DNA of 64,000 nt from an uncultured Aliiroseovarius sp. Lineage in GTDB: Bacteria; Pseudomonadota; Alphaproteobacteria; Rhodobacterales; Rhodobacteraceae. The stretch spans positions 372,001 through 436,000 of the forward strand of contig NZ_CANMFT010000001.1 of the NCBI RefSeq assembly GCF_947497285.1. Direction: 5' to 3'. The notes under the pieces are model-generated. The model searched no databases, was not told the origin of the DNA, and was given only the letters and a program-made list of their open reading frames with translations. Within the stretch, counting starts at the first letter, position 1, and every line of letters begins with the position of its first letter. Below are positions 35,447 to 44,420 of this stretch, piece by piece. Position numbers and translations under genes: made by a program.

Positions 35447-35884
35447 TCAGCGGATGCCAATATCGGCCAGCGCCGCGGCCAGTTCGTTGGGCAAGGGAGT
35501 GTCGTCGCTGTGGGTGCTTTCGGTCGACAAGTCGCGCGGCGCATCTGCTGGCGCAAGGTAACGCCAGCCCTGAAAGGCGCGGCGCGGCTGGCTTTCGGTG
35601 CGCACGATTTTTGGGTCAAGCACGATACCGCAGCGGCGAATTCCGTCGTCGCCGATCACCTCTTCCAGCCGCACAATGCGCTGTCGGGCAAGGACAAGCC
35701 CTTTGAAAACCCAGTATAGCGATCCACCGGCCAGCAGCATTTCCTCACGCTTGGGCCACATCCGCGTGACATGGCGCGGATTTGGCTGACCGCCTGTCCC
35801 CATACGGGCGGCCTGCCATGTCTCAAGGTCTTCGACCCGCTCGGCACCGACGCAGAGTTTTACAAGATTTATGGTGTCAACCAA
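35447..35884 (-). CDS. DUF1489-family protein
   Basis: A 145-aa cytoplasmic protein (VDTINLVKLCVGAERVEDLE, PRHVTRMWPKREEMLLAGGS, KIVRTESQPRRAFQGWRYL) matching DUF1489, a family restricted to alphaproteobacteria with no known function. The start is probably the TTG at 35884, because the conserved INLVKLCVGA block begins within five residues of it and no ATG exists before codon 28. It is divergent from nrdJ across 125 bases. Confidence 0.8.
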   Translation of the reverse strand: MVDTINLVKLCVGAERVEDLETWQAARMGTGGQPNPRHVTRMWPKREEMLLAGGSLYWVFKGLVLARQRIVRLEEVIGDDGIRRCGIVLDPKIVRTESQPRRAFQGWRYLAPADAPRDLSTESTHSDDTPLPNELAAALADIGIR

Positions 35885-36009
35885 AGCAGCACCCCAGATG
35901 TTGTGGTTAGCTTGCCACTTTACGCCGAATCTCGTCCTTTGGCAATTGACCTTCCCCGACCTGATCGCCTAGTCTGAAAGGCCTTCCAACACGCACAGGA
36001 ATCGCCCGA

Positions 36010-38265
36010 ATGAGCCGCTTTGCTGCCCCTATCGCCGAACAAATCTGGGACATGAAATACCGTCTGAAAACGGCCAAAGGCACGCCGGTAGACAAAACGG
36101 TCGAGGATACGTGGCGCCGGATTGCCCGGTCGCTGGCCGAGGCTGAACCAGCGCAGGAAGACGCGTTTTATAGCGCGCTGGAAGATTTCAAATTCCTGCC
36201 CGCAGGCCGGATCACCGCGGGCGCAGGGACAGGGCGGGCGGTGACGCTGTTCAACTGCTTTGTCATGGGAACGATCCCCGACAGCATGGGCGGCATTTTC
36301 GATATGTTGAAAGAGGCCGCGCTGACCATGCAGCAGGGCGGGGGGATCGGCTATGACTTCTCCACCATCCGCCCGCGTGGCGCGGATGTGAAGGGCGTGG
36401 CGGCCGATGCCTCTGGCCCGCTCAGCTTCATGGATGTGTGGGACGCCATGTGCCGCACCATCATGTCGGCAGGCTCGCGTCGCGGTGCGATGATGGCCAC
36501 GATGCGCTGTGATCACCCCGACATTGAGGACTTCATCACCGCGAAATCCGACGCCGCACGGCTGCGTATGTTCAACATGTCGGTATTGGTCACGGATGAC
36601 TTCATGCAGGCCGTCAAAGACGACGCCAGCTGGGATCTGAAATTCGAAGACACCATTTACCACACCGTCGAAGCGCGCGATCTTTGGAACAAGATCATGA
36701 AGGCGACCTATGATTACGCCGAGCCGGGCGTGATCTTCATCGACCGCATCAACCAGATGAACAACCTCGCCTATTGCGAGACAATCGCCGCCACAAACCC
36801 GTGCGGGGAACAGCCCCTGCCGCCCTATGGCGCGTGCCTGCTAGGCTCGATCAACCTTGCGCGGCTGGTTGCGGACCCGTTCGAGGACGCGGCCCACTTG
36901 GACGGCGACGCGCTGACCGAACTGGTCGCGACCGCTGTGCGGATGATGGACAACGTGGTCGATGCCAGCCGCTTCCCGTTGGAAGCACAGCGGCAGGAAG
37001 CCCAAGCCAAACGCCGGATCGGCCTTGGTGTGACCGGGCTGGCCGACGCGTTGTTGATGCTGGGTCTGCGCTACGGTTCGGACGAGGCCGCCGCCCAGAC
37101 CGAAGCATGGATGAAGCAGATCGCACGGGCGGCTTATCTGGCGTCAGTGGAACTGGCGAAAGAGAAGGGACCGTTCCCGCTGTTTGACGCAGAAAAATAT
37201 CTCGCGTCCGGTTCGCTGACCCATATGGACGACGACGTGCGCGATGCGATCCGTGAACACGGCATTCGCAATGCGCTGCTGACGTCCATTGCCCCCACCG
37301 GCACGATTAGCCTCTATGCGGGCAATGTGTCGTCGGGGATCGAGCCGGTCTTTGCCTATGCCTACACCCGCAAAGTGCTGCAAAAAGATGGCTCGCGGAC
37401 GGAAGAAGAGGTCGTGGACTACGCCGTTCAAATGTGGCGCGACAAGTTTGGTGACAAGGAACTGCCCGACTATTTCGTGAACGCCCAAACGCTGGAGCCT
37501 TTGGCGCATGTGAAGATGCAGGCTGCCGCGCAGAAATGGATCGATAGCTCGATCTCGAAAACCATCAACTGCCCGGAAGATATCAGTTTTGAGGCGTTCA
37601 AAACGGTCTATATGGAAGCATGGGACAGCGGCTGCAAAGGTTGCACGACCTATCGACCGAACGAGGTGACGGGGTCGGTCCTGTCCGTATCTGAGGACAG
37701 CGAGAATGCGCCCGAGGCCGACACCGGCGCGGATGTCGTCTATATCTCCGAGCCGCTCGACCGCCCGCAATCTCTGGAGGGTCATACCTACAAGGTCAAA
37801 TGGCCTGACAGCGAGCACGCGATCTATATCACCGTGAACGATCTGGTGTTGAACGGTCACCGCCGCCCGTTCGAGGTGTTCATCAACTCGAAGAATATGG
37901 AGCATTTCGCCTGGACGGTTGCGTTGACGCGCATGATCTCGGCGGTGTTCCGGCGCGGTGGCGATGTGAGCTTTGTCGTCGAAGAACTGAAAGCGGTTTT
38001 CGACCCGCGCGGCGGCGCGTGGATGGAAGGGAAATACATCCCCTCAATCCTCGCAGCCATCGGTGGCGTGATCGAACGTCACATGGTTCTGACAGGGTTC
38101 ATCGAAGGCGAGGGGATGGGCTTGAAAACCGACCCCCACGCCGAGGTCGTCAACCTTGGCAACGCCCCACGCGGCCCGGCCTGCCCAAGCTGTGGGCAAT
38201 ATGACATGCGGATGATCGAAGGCTGCATGACCTGTGCGTCTTGTGGCCATTCCAAGTGCGGCTAG
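36010..38265 (+). CDS. nrdJ: Adenosylcobalamin-dependent (class II) ribonucleotide reductase
   Basis: Reduces ribonucleotides to deoxyribonucleotides using coenzyme B12, independent of oxygen. The 751-aa protein contains the class II barrel: NCFVMGTIPDSMGGIFDML, the QQGGGIGYDFSTIRPRG loop, the catalytic NPCGEQPLPPYGACLLGSIN segment, and IAPTGTISLYAGNVSSGIEP. The C-terminus ends with two CxxC pairs (CPSCGQYDMRM, CASCGHSKCG), a zinc-ribbon-like tail that probably takes part in thiol transfer. No other ribonucleotide reductase gene is in the window. Confidence 0.96.
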   Translation: MSRFAAPIAEQIWDMKYRLKTAKGTPVDKTVEDTWRRIARSLAEAEPAQEDAFYSALEDFKFLPAGRITAGAGTGRAVTLFNCFVMGTIPDSMGGIFDMLKEAALTMQQGGGIGYDFSTIRPRGADVKGVAADASGPLSFMDVWDAMCRTIMSAGSRRGAMMATMRCDHPDIEDFITAKSDAARLRMFNMSVLVTDDFMQAVKDDASWDLKFEDTIYHTVEARDLWNKIMKATYDYAEPGVIFIDRINQMNNLAYCETIAATNPCGEQPLPPYGACLLGSINLARLVADPFEDAAHLDGDALTELVATAVRMMDNVVDASRFPLEAQRQEAQAKRRIGLGVTGLADALLMLGLRYGSDEAAAQTEAWMKQIARAAYLASVELAKEKGPFPLFDAEKYLASGSLTHMDDDVRDAIREHGIRNALLTSIAPTGTISLYAGNVSSGIEPVFAYAYTRKVLQKDGSRTEEEVVDYAVQMWRDKFGDKELPDYFVNAQTLEPLAHVKMQAAAQKWIDSSISKTINCPEDISFEAFKTVYMEAWDSGCKGCTTYRPNEVTGSVLSVSEDSENAPEADTGADVVYISEPLDRPQSLEGHTYKVKWPDSEHAIYITVNDLVLNGHRRPFEVFINSKNMEHFAWTVALTRMISAVFRRGGDVSFVVEELKAVFDPRGGAWMEGKYIPSILAAIGGVIERHMVLTGFIEGEGMGLKTDPHAEVVNLGNAPRGPACPSCGQYDMRMIEGCMTCASCGHSKCG

Positions 38266-38700
38266 GTCAGATCGAGCGTCAGGTGGAGGCTCCCATAGTC
38301 TTGCCAATTTGACTCCAGGGATTGCCATTTTTGGTCCAATAGGTTTGCCATTGGTCATTTTTACTTGCCGAAACGCGAAATGATGGCTGGCCGAAGGGAT
38401 CTCGGGGCTAAGAGTTGGGCGCAGAAAGAATGGCGCATTGGTATACGGCAAATACCCAGTTTGGGTATGAAAACATCATCACTTTCTGCATCAGACGTAT
38501 CGCTAGTTCCGACGACATCGCAACAAGAGCGGCGAAATTGGAGAAGACTACGTATTGGAATGAGGTCGAACCGTCGCAACATGGGCGGACACCTTACGTT
38601 CGCCGCAATGTAGTCCACGGTCAGCATCGCGGGGCAAACCTGCCATTTGAGCCAGCGTTTGCCGGGTCTGCTTGCGACCGATAGGAGACCTATTCGCAGT
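38266..38700. other. 435-bp intergenic stretch with no recognised gene
   Basis: Lies between the convergent ends of nrdJ and a LysR gene and is visibly lower in G+C than its surroundings. Open frames up to 89 codons exist but none shows recognisable protein character. The first 90 bases contain TTGCCA three times (38301, 38322, 38345) and the palindrome TTGG-T-CCAA (38332-38340), which resembles operators of GntR/FadR-type regulators. It may be a remnant of a deleted gene and its promoter. Confidence 0.5.
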
Positions 38701-39603
38701 TTATGTCAGGGACAGCTTCTCACGGCAGCGCTCAAGCAAGAAATCAATGAAAAGGCGAACTTTGTTGTCCTGCAATCGCCGGTGCGGATAGAGGCATCCG
38801 AACATCGCGGGTTCTGGCGGCGTTTCAGGGAGCACTTCGACGAGGTCCCCGCTTTGGAGGTGGGAGATGACATCGAAACGCGGCTTGTTGATGATACCAC
38901 GCCCGGCACAGGCCCATGCCGTCAGCACATCACCGTCATCGGAATCGTAACTGCCCGAGACGTCCATCCGCTTAGGGCCTTCAGATGTCGACAACGTCCA
39001 GAACCATTCGGGCGATCGTGGGTAACGCAAGAGCAGGCAATTGTGGCGCGTCAAATCATCGGGTGTCTGCGGCACACCGTGTTTTTCAAGATAGGACGGC
39101 GCGGCACAAAGGATCCGCGGCGTGTCCATAATCTTGCGCAGCTTCAGGTTCGAATCCGGCGGCCGGCCAATGAACAGCGCCACATCAAGGCCGTCCTCCA
39201 ACAGATCCACCTTGCGGTCTGACAGGCGCAGCCGCACCGACACATCCGGATACATATCGACAAATTCGGGAATGATCGGTGCGACCAATCGCTTTCCGAC
39301 GCCAAGGGGCGCTGTCACCTGCACGGTGCCGTGCGGTGTTTGGGAATAGCCGGAAATCGCGGCCTCGGCGTCTTCCAAGGTTTGCACAACCTGGCGGGCG
39401 TGATCGTAGAATGTTTGGCCGACGTCCGTGGGGGACAGCTTTCGGGTCGTACGGTTGAACAGACGCACATCCAACCGTCGTTCAAGCTCTTTGATACGTT
39501 TGCTCGCGACCGCCGGTGTCAGTCGCAGGTCGCGCCCACCGGCTGTGATACTGCCAAGCTCGACCACTCTCACGAATACTCTCAGGCTTTCAAGATAGGG
39601 CAC
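38701..39603 (-). CDS. LysR-family transcriptional regulator (divergent from xdh operon)
   Basis: A 300-aa LysR-type protein. N-terminal winged helix (LESLRVFVRVVELGSITAGG, LTPAVASKRIKELERRLDVR) and substrate-binding domain (GTVQVTAPLGVGKRLVAPII). It starts with GTG at 39603, supported by GAGG 5 bases upstream. The sequence resembles the large AaeR/DmlR-like LysR subgroup. It is divergent from xdhA across a 122-bp gap, so control of purine breakdown is a reasonable guess but not shown. Confidence 0.9.
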   Translation of the reverse strand: MPYLESLRVFVRVVELGSITAGGRDLRLTPAVASKRIKELERRLDVRLFNRTTRKLSPTDVGQTFYDHARQVVQTLEDAEAAISGYSQTPHGTVQVTAPLGVGKRLVAPIIPEFVDMYPDVSVRLRLSDRKVDLLEDGLDVALFIGRPPDSNLKLRKIMDTPRILCAAPSYLEKHGVPQTPDDLTRHNCLLLRYPRSPEWFWTLSTSEGPKRMDVSGSYDSDDGDVLTAWACAGRGIINKPRFDVISHLQSGDLVEVLPETPPEPAMFGCLYPHRRLQDNKVRLFIDFLLERCREKLSLT

Positions 39604-39725
39604 GGGAACCTCTGATTATCTACGAATCGTTGAAAGAGCGTAGCTGAATGCGCCGTATTTCGGGATAGTTAAGTGAGTCATAGTTGCTGAGATCGCAGAT
39701 TCCCGACTGCGGCAAGGGAGGAATT

Positions 39726-41183
39726 ATGACAACCAGATCCGAAATACGCTTCGTGCTGAACGACCGCGACGTGACATTGGACACCGTGAGCGCAAGTGAC
39801 ACCTTGCTTGATTTCCTGCGGATTGATCGCCGCCTGACCGGCACCAAGGAAGGCTGCGCCGAGGGCGATTGCGGCGCGTGCACGGTTCTGGTGGGACGGT
39901 TGCAAAATGGCGTGCTGCGCTATGAGCCGGTGAATGCCTGCATCCGGCTGACAGCGTCGCTCGATGCTTGCCATGTTGTCTCCGTTGAATATCTGTCCGG
40001 TCCGAACGGGAAGCTGCATCCCGTCCAACAGGCGATGGTGGATCATCACGGCAGCCAGTGCGGCTTCTGCACGCCGGGCTTCGTCATGTCGCTTTATGCG
40101 CTTTGGATGGGGAACCCCGAACCGTCCGAGACCGAGATTGAAACCGCGCTTCAAGGCAACTTGTGCCGCTGCACGGGTTACGAGCCGATCATCAAAGCAG
40201 CGAAGGCCGTGACCGCCCACGGCAGCCCAGCCGATGACGCGCTGACACTGGAACGGGCGGCAATGACCGCCAAGCTTGCGCAGTTGCGCGATGGCAAACG
40301 GGTTGAAGTGTCAAGCGGTGGCAGCCGCTGTATCTTGCCCGCTTCTGTAGATGATCTGGCGGAAGTTCTGCTGGAAACCCCTGACGCGACGATCATCGCA
40401 GGGGCGACCGATGTGGGTCTTTGGGTGACGAAGTTCCTGCGCGATATCTCTCCCGTCGTGTTCCTGAGCCATCTGGACGAGCTGCGCCAACTCGACGTCA
40501 CAGAGGACGAGATCAAAATCGGCGCGGGTGTAAGCTATACCGACAGCCGGACGGCGATGTCTGACGACTACCCGCACCTTGCCGCGTTCTGGGACCGGAT
40601 CGCGGGTTGGCAAATCCGCAGCATGGGGTCGATCGGCGGCAATATCGCCAACGGATCGCCCATCGGCGACACGCCACCGGTTCTGATCGCCCTTGGTGCA
40701 TCTATCACGCTGCGCAAAGGTGGCGTCCGCCGAACCATCCCGATCGAGGACTTCTTCATCGACTACGGCAAGCAGGACATCTCTAAGGGCGAGTTTCTGG
40801 AAAGCATCAGCGTCCCACGCCCCGCCAAGGACACCATTCACGCGGCCTACAAGATATCCAAACGTCGCGACGAAGATATCTCGTCCGTCTGTGCGGCATT
40901 CAACGTCACCGTCGAGGGCGGCACAATCACCGCCGCGCGGATCGCATTCGGCGGTATGGCCGCGACCCCCAAGCGGGCCGCACACGCGGAAGCGGCGCTA
41001 GTCGGCGCAGCATGGAGCGAGGCTGCGCTGATCGCAGCCGCCCAGCGGCTTGGCGACGATTTCAGCCCGCTCAGCGACTGGCGCGCATCGTCCGATTACC
41101 GCCTGCAAGTGTCCAAGAACCTGTTCCGCAAATTCTGGCTGGACCAGCAAAGCGACGCCACCACCAACCGCCTCAGCGCGTAA
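39726..41183 (+). CDS. xdhA: Xanthine dehydrogenase small subunit (2Fe-2S and FAD domains)
   Basis: Electron-transfer subunit of the molybdoenzyme that oxidises hypoxanthine and xanthine to urate. In its 485 aa: plant-type ferredoxin cluster CAEGDCGACTV, second cluster domain CGFCTPGF and CRCTGYEP, then the FAD domain with IIAGATDVGLWVTKFL and SMGSIGGNIANGSPIGDTPP, and a C-terminal CO-dehydrogenase-flavoprotein-like domain. The ATG at 39726 has GGAGG just upstream. It heads an xdhABC, permease, guaD, glcG-like run. Confidence 0.96.
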   Translation: MTTRSEIRFVLNDRDVTLDTVSASDTLLDFLRIDRRLTGTKEGCAEGDCGACTVLVGRLQNGVLRYEPVNACIRLTASLDACHVVSVEYLSGPNGKLHPVQQAMVDHHGSQCGFCTPGFVMSLYALWMGNPEPSETEIETALQGNLCRCTGYEPIIKAAKAVTAHGSPADDALTLERAAMTAKLAQLRDGKRVEVSSGGSRCILPASVDDLAEVLLETPDATIIAGATDVGLWVTKFLRDISPVVFLSHLDELRQLDVTEDEIKIGAGVSYTDSRTAMSDDYPHLAAFWDRIAGWQIRSMGSIGGNIANGSPIGDTPPVLIALGASITLRKGGVRRTIPIEDFFIDYGKQDISKGEFLESISVPRPAKDTIHAAYKISKRRDEDISSVCAAFNVTVEGGTITAARIAFGGMAATPKRAAHAEAALVGAAWSEAALIAAAQRLGDDFSPLSDWRASSDYRLQVSKNLFRKFWLDQQSDATTNRLSA

Positions 41184-41197
41184 GGGAGAGATTTGCT

Positions 41198-43522
41198 ATG
41201 AATGTTCAAAAATCTGCGAATGCCCCGATCAAGGGTGGCGTGAACACCGATCTGCGCCATGACAGCGCCATCAAACACGTCACAGGCCGCGCTGAATACT
41301 GCGATGATATCGCAGAACCCATCGGAACCCTGCATGCCTATCTGGGGCTTTCCACCAAGGCCCATGCGCTGCTGCGCGACGTGGATCTGAGCGCCGTGCG
41401 CGCTGCCCCCGGCGTTGTCGGCGTGCTGACGGCAGACGATATTCCGGGCGTCAACGACGTCTCCCCGACAGGGCGCAATGACGAGCCGATCTTCGCCACT
41501 GAGAAGGTCGAGTTCTGGGGGCAGCCGATGTTCGCCGTCGTGGCCGAGACACGCGATGCGGCCCGCCGTGCGGCCAAGCTGGCGCAGATCACCTACGAAG
41601 ACCTGCCCCACGCGCTGGATCCCGAAGCCGCGCAAGAGGCCGGCATGGGGTATGTGACCCCGCCGTTGACGCTCAAACGGGGCGAGGCCGAAAGCGCGAT
41701 GAGCAAGGCGGCCCACCGTATCACGGGCAAGCTGCGTGTTGGCGGGCAGGATCACATGTATCTTGAAGGCCATATCGCGTTTGCCATTCCCGGCGAAGAT
41801 GACGACGTCATCGTTCACTCCTCCACGCAGCACCCGTCGGAAGCGCAGCACATGGTGGCGCATGTTCTGGGTGTGCCGTCGAATGCCGTGACCATCAACG
41901 TGCGTCGCATGGGGGGCGGGTTCGGGGGCAAGGAAACCCAGATGAACCTGTTCTGTTCGGTAGCCGCCGTGGCGGCGAAAAAATGGAACCGCGCCGTGAA
42001 AATCCGCCCGGATCGCGACGACGATATGTCAGCGACCGGCAAGCGCCATGACTTCGTGATCGACTACGAAGTGGGCTTCGACGACGACGGTGTGATCGAA
42101 GCTGTGACCGGAGATTTTGCGGCGCGCTGCGGGTTTTCGTCCGACCTGTCAGGCCCGGTAACCGACCGCGCGCTGTTTCATGCTGATAACGCCTATTACT
42201 ACCCGAACGTCCTGCTGAATTCGCACCCGATGAAGACCAACACCGTGTCCAACACCGCCTTTCGCGGCTTTGGCGGACCGCAGGGCGTGATTGCGGCCGA
42301 ACGGATCATGGAAGAGATCGCCTATCACCGCGGGCTGGACAGCCTTGAGGTGCGCAAGCGCAATTTCTACGGCGACAATGGGCGCGATGTGACGCCCTAT
42401 CACCAGACCGTTGAAGACAATATCGCGCCGCGCATCTGTCAGGAGCTGGAAGACAGCGCCGATTACCGCGCCCGCCGTCAGGCCATTCTTGAGTGGAACG
42501 CAAAAGGTGGCACGATCCGTAAGGGGATCGCGCTGACCCCGGTGAAGTTCGGGATTTCGTTTACGGCCACCTGGTACAATCAGGCCGGAGCATTGCTGCA
42601 CATCTATTCGGATGGGTCGGTGCATCTGAACCATGGCGGCACGGAAATGGGTCAGGGTCTGAACACCAAGATCGCGCAGATCGTGGCCGATGAGCTTCAG
42701 GTGGATTTTGACATGATCAAGATCACCAAGACGACAACGGAAAAAGTGCCGAACACCTCCGCGACGGCGGCCTCATCAGGGTCTGACCTGAACGGGATGG
42801 CCGCGCGGGACGCGGCACGGCAGATCAAGGAACGACTGGTGGCGTTTGCGGCCGAGCATTGGAAAACCGATGCCGATGCCGTGCGTTTCCTCCCCAATGC
42901 GGTTCAGGTGGGCGATGAGATCATGTCCTCCCGTGATTTCATCAAGCAGGCCTATATGGCCCGTGTCCACCTGTCCGCAGCAGGGTTTTACAAGACACCT
43001 AAGATCCATTGGGATCGCGAAACGGGGCAGGGCCGTCCGTTCTACTATTACGCATACGGTGCCGCATGTTCTGAAGTCTCCGTTGACACGTTGACGGGCG
43101 AATACCGCGTCGAACGCACCGATATTCTGCATGATGTCGGCAAATCCCTGAATCCGATCCTTGATGTCGGTCAGGTTGAGGGTGCGTTCATTCAGGGCAT
43201 GGGGTGGCTCACCACAGAAGAGCTGTGGTGGGACGCTCAGGGCCAGCTGCGCACCCATGCGCCGTCGACTTACAAGATCCCGCTGGCGTCGGATCGTCCG
43301 CGCATCTTCAACACGAACCTAGCGGCGTGGTCCGAGAACAAGGAACACACCATCAAGCGGTCCAAGGCCGTGGGTGAGCCGCCGTTCATGCTTGGCATTT
43401 CGGTGTTCGAGGCCTTGTCGCACGCGGTCGCCAGTATCGCCGATTACCGTGAATGCCCCCGTCTGGATGCGCCTGCCACGCCAGAGCGTGTGTTGATGGC
43501 GGTCGAGCGTTTGAAGGGCTGA
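41198..43522 (+). CDS. xdhB: Xanthine dehydrogenase large subunit (molybdopterin-binding)
   Basis: Catalytic subunit carrying the molybdenum cofactor. The 774-aa protein shows GQDHMYLEGHIAFA, the Moco-binding GGGFGGKETQ, TAFRGFGGPQG, NHGGTEMGQGLNTK, and the active-site glutamate in KAVGEPPFMLGIS. The ATG at 41198 follows GGGAGAG. It is 14 bases after xdhA and forms the alpha-beta heterotetramer with it. Confidence 0.96.
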   Translation: MNVQKSANAPIKGGVNTDLRHDSAIKHVTGRAEYCDDIAEPIGTLHAYLGLSTKAHALLRDVDLSAVRAAPGVVGVLTADDIPGVNDVSPTGRNDEPIFATEKVEFWGQPMFAVVAETRDAARRAAKLAQITYEDLPHALDPEAAQEAGMGYVTPPLTLKRGEAESAMSKAAHRITGKLRVGGQDHMYLEGHIAFAIPGEDDDVIVHSSTQHPSEAQHMVAHVLGVPSNAVTINVRRMGGGFGGKETQMNLFCSVAAVAAKKWNRAVKIRPDRDDDMSATGKRHDFVIDYEVGFDDDGVIEAVTGDFAARCGFSSDLSGPVTDRALFHADNAYYYPNVLLNSHPMKTNTVSNTAFRGFGGPQGVIAAERIMEEIAYHRGLDSLEVRKRNFYGDNGRDVTPYHQTVEDNIAPRICQELEDSADYRARRQAILEWNAKGGTIRKGIALTPVKFGISFTATWYNQAGALLHIYSDGSVHLNHGGTEMGQGLNTKIAQIVADELQVDFDMIKITKTTTEKVPNTSATAASSGSDLNGMAARDAARQIKERLVAFAAEHWKTDADAVRFLPNAVQVGDEIMSSRDFIKQAYMARVHLSAAGFYKTPKIHWDRETGQGRPFYYYAYGAACSEVSVDTLTGEYRVERTDILHDVGKSLNPILDVGQVEGAFIQGMGWLTTEELWWDAQGQLRTHAPSTYKIPLASDRPRIFNTNLAAWSENKEHTIKRSKAVGEPPFMLGISVFEALSHAVASIADYRECPRLDAPATPERVLMAVERLKG

Positions 43523-43526
43523 TACC

Positions 43527-44420
43527 ATGACCCTCGCCGACTTCCTGTCAACACCCGAAGACGTCGTCCACATCCGCCTGACGGATGTGCGCGGGTCATC
43601 GCCGCGTGACGCAGGCGCGCAGATGTTTGTCAGCGCCGATGGCCTGCACGGGACAATCGGTGGCGGACAACTGGAGTATATGGCCATCGACAAGGCCCGC
43701 GCGATGTTGCGTGCCGGGCATTTGGCGGAAGATATGGACGTGCCATTGGGGCCGGAGATCGGTCAGTGTTGCGGGGGCCGGGTCGCCGTCACATTGCACC
43801 AGATGACAGTCGCGGATCGACTGGCAGAGTGCGGGGCTGAGATGCGCGATATTGCTCAGCGCCCGCATGTCTACATCCTCGGCGCGGGTCATGTCGGGCG
43901 CGCGTTGGCGCGTTTCTTTCAGTTCTTGCCTGTGCAATGCATTCTGATTGACGCGCGGCACGAAGAGCTATCCCTGTGTGATGCGAAGGTCGAGACGCGC
44001 CTATCTGCAATGGCAGAGGCGGACATACGCTGCGCCCCGCCGAACAGTGCCTTCATCGTGCTGACCCATGATCACGCGCTTGATTTCCTGCTGACATCCG
44101 AGGCGCTGGACCGAGGCGACGCGGCCTATGTCGGCCTGATCGGGTCCGCGACGAAACGGGCCAAGTTCTCGCGCTTTCACGCCTCCAATTCAGTCACGAA
44201 AGACACCTGCAATCTCACCTGCCCCATCGGTCCGACACAAAGCGCCGACAAGCGCCCCGAGGTCATCGCGGCCTTCGTTGTGGCAGAAGTCATGACACGG
44301 CTGACCGGTCCGGCACCGCGCCCGACGTCGCCATCACACCAACAGAACCAAACTCCGCAAAGATCGTCTGAGAAGGGCGGCGCGGAGCAATACCAATGGG
44401 AGGAAACCCGAAATGTCTGA
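43527..44420 (+). CDS. xdhC: XdhC molybdenum cofactor insertion/maturation protein
   Basis: A 297-aa chaperone that sulfurates the molybdenum cofactor and inserts it into XdhB. Seen: DVRGSSPRDAGAQMFVSADG, GTIGGGQLEYMAIDKAR and GQCCGGRVAV in the N-terminal domain, then the Rossmann loop VYILGAGHVGRALARFF. The last 40 residues are hydrophilic, Gln/Ser/Pro-rich and look unconserved; their end overlaps the permease gene by 8 bases. Confidence 0.94.
   Translation: MTLADFLSTPEDVVHIRLTDVRGSSPRDAGAQMFVSADGLHGTIGGGQLEYMAIDKARAMLRAGHLAEDMDVPLGPEIGQCCGGRVAVTLHQMTVADRLAECGAEMRDIAQRPHVYILGAGHVGRALARFFQFLPVQCILIDARHEELSLCDAKVETRLSAMAEADIRCAPPNSAFIVLTHDHALDFLLTSEALDRGDAAYVGLIGSATKRAKFSRFHASNSVTKDTCNLTCPIGPTQSADKRPEVIAAFVVAEVMTRLTGPAPRPTSPSHQQNQTPQRSSEKGGAEQYQWEETRNV

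Noticed and set aside
35885-36009. Possible cobalamin riboswitch before nrdJ
   Set aside because: Only 125 bp are available between the divergent genes, and no B12-box-like core or stem pattern was seen.
38415-38684. 89-codon plus-strand frame between nrdJ and the LysR gene
   Set aside because: No Shine-Dalgarno, unusual composition and no family resemblance; more likely non-coding or a degraded remnant.
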